Below are positions 14,823-18,115 of a DNA stretch of 18,115 nucleotides, in pieces. Both the position numbers and the translations under genes were made by a program. Origin of the DNA: an uncultured Gammaproteobacteria bacterium (GTDB taxonomy: Bacteria > Pseudomonadota > Gammaproteobacteria > Coxiellales > Coxiellaceae); NCBI GenBank assembly GCA_903870185.1, contig CAIQCE010000028.1, positions 1 through 18,115 of the forward strand, in the 5' to 3' direction. The notes under the pieces were generated by a model. That model saw only the letters and a program-made list of their open reading frames with translations. It was not told the DNA's origin and did no database searches. Each line of letters starts with the position of its first letter. Position 1 is the first letter of the stretch.

Positions 14823-15252
14823 TCGACAAATTTTACGCCATAATGCGAGAAGATCAGCCGTTCAGGCTTTGTATCAATGGCATTATGCTCAAAATCCGCT
14901 GTCAGAAATGATGGCTGATTTTAGGAATGAAAATGATTTATCAGAGGTAGATGATGAGTATTTTCAATTGCTCGTTTCGGGTGTGGTGAATGAAGAGGCG
15001 GCTATTGCAGAAACGATATCGAAAGTGATTAATCGTCCTTTGCTGGAAATTAATCCGGTCGAATTAGCTGTTTTACGTATATCAACTTATGAATTAATGA
15101 GTCGTTTAGATATTCCCTATCGCGTAGTGATTAATGAAGCTTTAAATGTGAATAAAGAATTTGGTTCGGAGCAGGGATATAAGTATGTGAATGGGGTGTT
15201 GGATGCTTTGGCGCCTCAGTTGAGGGCGATTGAGTTTGCAGCAAAAAAATAG
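14806..15252 (+). CDS. nusB: transcription antitermination protein NusB
   Basis: 148 residues, all-helical (E. coli 139). With S10 (NusE) it binds boxA RNA and supports rRNA antitermination with NusA. The conserved beginning RHNARRSAVQALYQWHYAQNP is present. The second half carries the segments INPVELAVLRISTYELM, IPYRVVINEALNVNKEFG and YKYVNGVLDALAPQLR. The ATG at 14806 lies within the last codons of nrdR (17-nt overlap). In many gammaproteobacteria ribD-ribE-ribBA-ribH lie between nrdR and nusB; here they are absent, leaving a fused junction. A repeat cluster follows before thiL. Confidence 0.97.
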   Translation: MKKKLSRQILRHNARRSAVQALYQWHYAQNPLSEMMADFRNENDLSEVDDEYFQLLVSGVVNEEAAIAETISKVINRPLLEINPVELAVLRISTYELMSRLDIPYRVVINEALNVNKEFGSEQGYKYVNGVLDALAPQLRAIEFAAKK

Positions 15253-15261
15253 GTAGGTTCT

Positions 15262-15311
15262 TGTAGGTTGGTCCCAATGTAGGTTGGTCCCAAGCGCAGC
15301 GCGGGCCAACA
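15262..15311 (+). repeat. GTAG-headed palindromic repeat, family B, copy 3 (tandem half-unit)
   Basis: The 16-nt left half TGTAGGTTGGTCCCAA is present twice in perfect tandem, the second joined to GCGCAGCGC and the right arm GGGCCAACA. GTTGGtCCC pairs with GGGCCAAC, with one bulged T. A further stray GTAGGTT (15253-15259) precedes it. It begins 9 nt after the nusB stop. Confidence 0.85.
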
Positions 15312-15338
15312 AGAACTTACAGCGGGACTATATAATAA

Positions 15339-15370
15339 TGTAGGGTGGGCAAAACGAAGTGTGCCCACCA
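15339..15370 (+). repeat. GTAG-headed palindromic repeat, family A, copy 5
   Basis: TGTAGG head, arms GGTGGGCA and TGCCCACC, inner AC-GAA-GT as in copy 3. Moderately T-rich sequence follows. Same orientation as the genes. Confidence 0.85.
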
Positions 15371-15384
15371 ATCCCATTCTTTTC

Positions 15385-15442
15385 CGGGGACGGGCTATCC
15401 TGTCCTCAGCGCTCCTTAACGTCCCTGTCCGCGATGTCCCCG
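15385..15442. repeat. G/C-rich inverted repeat upstream of thiL
   Basis: CGGGGAC (15385-15391) and GTCCCCG (15436-15442) are perfect complements around a 44-nt centre that is itself rich in GTCC and GGAC motifs. It is 50 nt before the thiL start and could influence thiL expression or be another mobile palindrome. Only one copy is present in the window. Confidence 0.45.
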
Positions 15443-15491
15443 ACCCTTTCAAGTGAGCATTAAAAGAACCCCAAAAACAACGAGATCGCCC

Positions 15492-16454
15492 ATGAACCAA
15501 GAATTTAAAATCATCGATTTATTTTATGCTTTAAATCGCATTAATTCGCCTTCTACTAAATTAGGGATAGGTGATGATGCTGCGATTGTGGAAATTCCCG
15601 CAGGCTTTGAGCTCGTGACTTCTATTGACACTTCAGTGAGTGGTGTTCATTTTCCTATTGATACACCTCCATTCGACATTGGTTATAAATCTTTGGCGGT
15701 AAGTTTAAGTGATATGGCGGCGATGGGGGCAGAGCCGATCAATGTTTTATTGGCTTTAACATTGCCTGAGATCGATAAGCTATGGATTAAAGAGTTCGCT
15801 CGTGGTTTTTTTGAAGTAGCTCATGAATTTAATGTGGCTTTAATCGGGGGTGATACCACTCGAGGTCCTTTGAGCATTAGCACAGTAGTGAATGGAATAG
15901 TCCCAAAAGGCCAGGCGATATTGAGAAGTGGTGCAAAAGTGGGAGATGATGTTTATCTCAGTGGCTCATTAGGTGCTGCCGCTTGGGCATTGAAAGAATT
16001 GCAGTCGGGAAAAAAACTTCCAGATTCTTTGTTGCAGCCTCTTAATCGCCCCTTTCCTCGCGTGGCTTTAGGTTTAAAACTAAGAGGTCATGCAACGGCC
16101 TCTATCGATCTTTCGGATGGATTTGCACAAGACATCAATCATCTCTTGGAATTTAGTCAGATTGGCGCTAAGATCCTCGTCGATTTATTTCCCATCGCTG
16201 AAATATTATTAGAGAAAATGAATTTTAACGATGCATTGCAATTAGCATTAAATGCAGGCGATGATTACGAACTTTGTTTTACAGCACATCTCAGTGAAAG
16301 ATCCTACATTGAATCAATTGCCGATGAGTTAAGATTAAAACTTTATCGAATTGGAACCATTACAGAAGAGTGTGGATTAAAAATTTATGATGAGTCTTCT
16401 CATTTAATAGAGCTTTCTCATTCAGGGTATGAACATTTCAAGGATAATAAATGA
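15492..16454 (+). CDS. thiL: thiamine-monophosphate kinase ThiL
   Basis: 320 residues from ATG 15492 (E. coli 325). ThiL phosphorylates thiamine monophosphate to the active cofactor TPP. PurM-like ATP-binding signatures: LGIGDDAAIV (about residue 25), DTSVSGVHF, a SLSDMAAMGAEP segment, IGGDTTRGPLS, SIDLSDGFAQDI and NAGDDYELCFTAH, all intact metal- and nucleotide-binding Asp/Gly loops. An upstream in-frame GTG at 15453 would add 13 residues abutting the repeat region. MNQEFKIIDLF aligns with the E. coli N-terminus, so 15492 is preferred although the Shine-Dalgarno sequence is weak. It overlaps pgpA by 4 nt (ATGA). The nusB-thiL-pgpA order is widespread in proteobacteria. Confidence 0.96.
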   Translation: MNQEFKIIDLFYALNRINSPSTKLGIGDDAAIVEIPAGFELVTSIDTSVSGVHFPIDTPPFDIGYKSLAVSLSDMAAMGAEPINVLLALTLPEIDKLWIKEFARGFFEVAHEFNVALIGGDTTRGPLSISTVVNGIVPKGQAILRSGAKVGDDVYLSGSLGAAAWALKELQSGKKLPDSLLQPLNRPFPRVALGLKLRGHATASIDLSDGFAQDINHLLEFSQIGAKILVDLFPIAEILLEKMNFNDALQLALNAGDDYELCFTAHLSERSYIESIADELRLKLYRIGTITEECGLKIYDESSHLIELSHSGYEHFKDNK

Positions 16455-16930
16455 AGAAACCACTTAACACGCATTCTATCTGGACGAATCCTATTCATTT
16501 TATAGCGAGTGGATTTGGGGCCGGTGCGATGCTTTTTGCTCCAGGAACCTTTGGGACATTAATCGCGATTCCTATTTATTTGGTGATGGCGAAATTACCC
16601 TTGTGGGCCTATGGATTGCTGACATTAATATTCGCAGCAGTCGCTATGTGGGCTTGTGATATTACCGCACGTGATTGGAAAGTCGAAGACCCAGGTGCAA
16701 CGGCAAGTGATGAAGTCATTGGATTTTTAGTCACTATGTTTGCGATACCGCCTTCTTGGACTTCAATCATAGTCGGTTTTATTTTATTTAGATTTTTTGA
16801 CATCTTAAAACCATTTCCAATTTCTTACTTAGATCGGAATGTTCACGGTGGGGTTGGAATAGTTTTAGATGATATGGTGGCTGGTTTTTTTGCAATGATT
16901 ATTTTGCGAATAGGTTTGCATTGGTTTTAA
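16451..16930 (+). CDS. pgpA: phosphatidylglycerophosphatase A
   Basis: 159 residues, a small polytopic inner-membrane enzyme removing phosphate from phosphatidylglycerophosphate to make phosphatidylglycerol. Hydrophobic segments lie at about 35-48, 52-68, 90-115 and 138-155. Family motifs: LFAPGTFGTL (28-37); Asp80 and Asp87-Glu88 in the EDPGATASDEVIG segment; FFDILKPFP with Asp117; and GGVGIVLDDMVAG with Asp140-Asp141. These acidic residues form the proposed metal/phosphate site. It is translationally coupled to thiL. The HAD-like gene follows 15 nt after its stop, probably on the same transcript. Confidence 0.95.
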   Translation: MKKPLNTHSIWTNPIHFIASGFGAGAMLFAPGTFGTLIAIPIYLVMAKLPLWAYGLLTLIFAAVAMWACDITARDWKVEDPGATASDEVIGFLVTMFAIPPSWTSIIVGFILFRFFDILKPFPISYLDRNVHGGVGIVLDDMVAGFFAMIILRIGLHWF

Positions 16931-16945
16931 TAATAAGGATGAGTA

Positions 16946-17866
16946 ATGAAAGTTTGGTGTTTGGATTTTGATGGCGTTATTGCCAATGAAATGACTTTAA
17001 AGAAACATAGAGATTCGCTGGCAGGCCCTAAAGATTTTACTGATGAAGATATTCGTAAGAATTTAAAATTCCCAACTCAATTAGCAGCCTTTATTCAAGC
17101 TAGAAAAGAAGCAGGCGATCATATTTGCATAGTCACTTATAATACTCGTTTGCATATTATTTATGGGTATTTAAGAATGCTTTTGGGTGATGATTGGAAA
17201 ACATTAATTCCAATTATCGAGCATGGAACCTGTAATGATATTAGGGATCGAAGACATTTAAAGCATATGCCAGAGGGTAAAAGTGCTCATATCGATGCTT
17301 GTTTAGATAGGTTGGGATTAAAGAATCCTGATGGTAGTTTTACTATTCATCCAGATGATGTCGTTTTGATTGATGATACTCATGGGAACTGCCTTATAGC
17401 TCGTTATGAAGGTTGCCGGGCGGTTCAGGTCAGTTCTGATGATTCTCATTTGGCAATATTGGCGTCATGGGATGCTAGAACAGCTACACCTGAAAAATTA
17501 GCTGATCTTTTTAAGGAACTTGATTTAAGAATTTGTCCAAAAGGATTGGTGATTTCACCGACTGTGCAGCGGTTTAAATCGCCAATGGCTGCAGCTGGTG
17601 CAGGTGCTTCAGGTGGTGCTGGAGGTGCAGCAGGAATGCCGAGTCCTCCAAAATCGGGTGGTCTCCATAGAACAAAATCAGCATCAGATGATGTCTTTGC
17701 TCGCTTTGGTGGTCAGAGTATCAGTTTGGCTGCTCCAGCAGGCTTCAGCCTGAGAATGTTTGATCGGCCTCCAAGCCCTGTTTCTGATCATTCATCAGTG
17801 AGTACAGTGCTCGACTCTGATCATGAAGTTCATGGTTCAATACAAACAACAGAACATAAACACTGA
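16946..17866 (+). CDS. HAD-like protein with disordered Gly/Ala- and Ser-rich C-terminal tail
   Basis: 306 residues; I do not recognise a named family. The N-terminal about 190 residues look like a HAD hydrolase: motif I CLDFDGVIA with Asp7 and Asp9, a motif II candidate at Thr64 (IVTYNTR), Lys112 as motif III candidate, and motif IV VVLIDDTHGN with Asp143-Asp144. All catalytic positions seem present, so a phosphatase or nucleotidase activity is plausible but the substrate is unknown. From about residue 212 the sequence changes: a Gly/Ala run (214-231), PSPPKSGG, then RTKSASDD (242-249) and a Ser/Pro/Asp-rich end without predicted structure. No signal peptide or membrane segment is seen. AAGGATGAG precedes the ATG. 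It follows pgpA by 15 nt. Disordered tails of this kind occur in type IV secretion effectors, which is only a hypothesis here. Confidence 0.8.
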   Translation: MKVWCLDFDGVIANEMTLKKHRDSLAGPKDFTDEDIRKNLKFPTQLAAFIQARKEAGDHICIVTYNTRLHIIYGYLRMLLGDDWKTLIPIIEHGTCNDIRDRRHLKHMPEGKSAHIDACLDRLGLKNPDGSFTIHPDDVVLIDDTHGNCLIARYEGCRAVQVSSDDSHLAILASWDARTATPEKLADLFKELDLRICPKGLVISPTVQRFKSPMAAAGAGASGGAGGAAGMPSPPKSGGLHRTKSASDDVFARFGGQSISLAAPAGFSLRMFDRPPSPVSDHSSVSTVLDSDHEVHGSIQTTEHKH

Positions 17867-17876
17867 CTATTAATGC

Positions 17877-17950
17877 GCTCTTCTCCTCTAGACTGTTCCT
17901 TGTTTAACGCCACGTTAAACCTGGGGAGTGTGTTTATTAGGGAGAAGAGC
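17877..17950 (+). repeat. nested perfect inverted repeats downstream of the HAD-like gene
   Basis: The outer arms GCTCTTCTCC (17877-17886) and GGAGAAGAGC (17941-17950) are perfect 10-bp complements. Inside, GTTTAACG (17902-17909) and CGTTAAAC (17913-17920) form a perfect 8-bp stem with a CCA loop. Further partial pairing (ACT with AGT, CC with GG) is possible between them. The element starts 11 nt after the stop codon. No T-tract follows, so it is not a standard terminator; a structured 3' UTR, small RNA or operator are alternatives. Confidence 0.6.
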
Positions 17951-17964
17951 TGCAACTCGTTTAA

Positions 17965-18101
17965 TCACCCGTGAAAAAGTCACTTTTGCCCTGCAGCTTT
18001 GTCGGAGCTGTGCTTCCGGTGCTCATGTATGTTTATATACAATCCGCTCCGGTTCTCGCTCCTTCGCGCTGTAAGTCAAAATTGATCTTTTTCACAGGTG
18101 A
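17965..18101. repeat. long imperfect palindromic element at right edge
   Basis: Terminal arms TCACCCGTGAAAAAG (17965-17979) and CTTTTTCACAGGTGA (18087-18101) match at 14 of 15 positions. Similarity continues inward (CAGC near 17993 with GCTG near 18069, GGAGC with GCTCC, CCGG with CCGG) to a centre around GTATGTTTATATAC. The whole 137-nt unit would fold into one long interrupted hairpin. No open reading frame of note lies within. It resembles a dispersed repeat or MITE-like element, but only one copy is visible here. Confidence 0.6.
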
Positions 18102-18115
18102 ATTTTATTTAAAGC

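Noticed and set aside
7182..15370. CRISPR array
   Set aside because: The repeats are palindromic, few, of different families and irregularly spaced by kilobases; no cas genes are present.
15453..15491. GTG start extending ThiL by 13 residues
   Set aside because: The extension has no match to ThiL N-termini and abuts the repeat region; ATG 15492 aligns with the family.

Overview
The window reads as a chromosomal core-gene segment from a gammaproteobacterium of fairly low GC content. The order initiator tRNA-rimP-nusA-infB-rbfA-truB is the classical gammaproteobacterial metY-nusA-infB operon. The nrdR-nusB-thiL-pgpA block, the Zn-type HemB and the AT-rich codon use fit the same group. A Rickettsia 17-kDa-antigen-type lipoprotein, many short GTAG-headed palindromic repeats, and a HAD-like protein with a disordered tail suggest a Legionella/Coxiella-like, possibly host-associated lineage. 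That placement is inference, and no genus is claimed.

Layout. Positions 1-2351 (minus strand) hold two sugar-modification genes: a GHMP sugar kinase followed by a DegT-fold enzyme whose PLP lysine is replaced by histidine, which runs off the left edge. Positions 2352-2618 are a divergent promoter region. Positions 2619-8637 (plus strand) carry tRNA-fMet, rimP, nusA, infB, rbfA and truB, a translation and transcription-elongation operon interrupted by repeats between infB and rbfA. Positions 8638-9885 are a repeat-rich island around one lipoprotein gene; rpsO-pnp, the usual next genes, are absent. Positions 9886-15252 are a tightly packed run hemB-thiD-radA-glyA-nrdR-nusB with overlaps or 1-nt gaps. 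After another repeat cluster come thiL-pgpA and a HAD-like gene with an unusual C-terminal tail (15492-17866). The right edge (17867-18115) has no gene but contains two strong inverted-repeat structures.

How the genes work together. The left operon makes or modifies a sugar for surface polysaccharide. The central operon supplies ribosome maturation (RimP, RbfA), initiation (IF2, initiator tRNA), tRNA modification (TruB) and elongation/antitermination (NusA, with NusB further on). HemB, ThiD, ThiL, GlyA and PgpA are housekeeping enzymes for heme, thiamine, one-carbon and phospholipid metabolism. RadA serves recombination and NrdR represses ribonucleotide reductase genes. ThiD and ThiL are both thiamine enzymes but lie in separate blocks.

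The most interesting material is non-coding. At least three palindromic repeat families start with GTAG, show compensatory base changes between copies, and sit just downstream of stop codons. There is also a composite nested palindrome, and two structured inverted repeats at the right edge. Among the proteins, the lysine-less DegT enzyme and the HAD-like protein with a Gly/Ala- and Ser-rich tail deserve attention. I found no CRISPR array, transposase, phage gene or defence system in the window.
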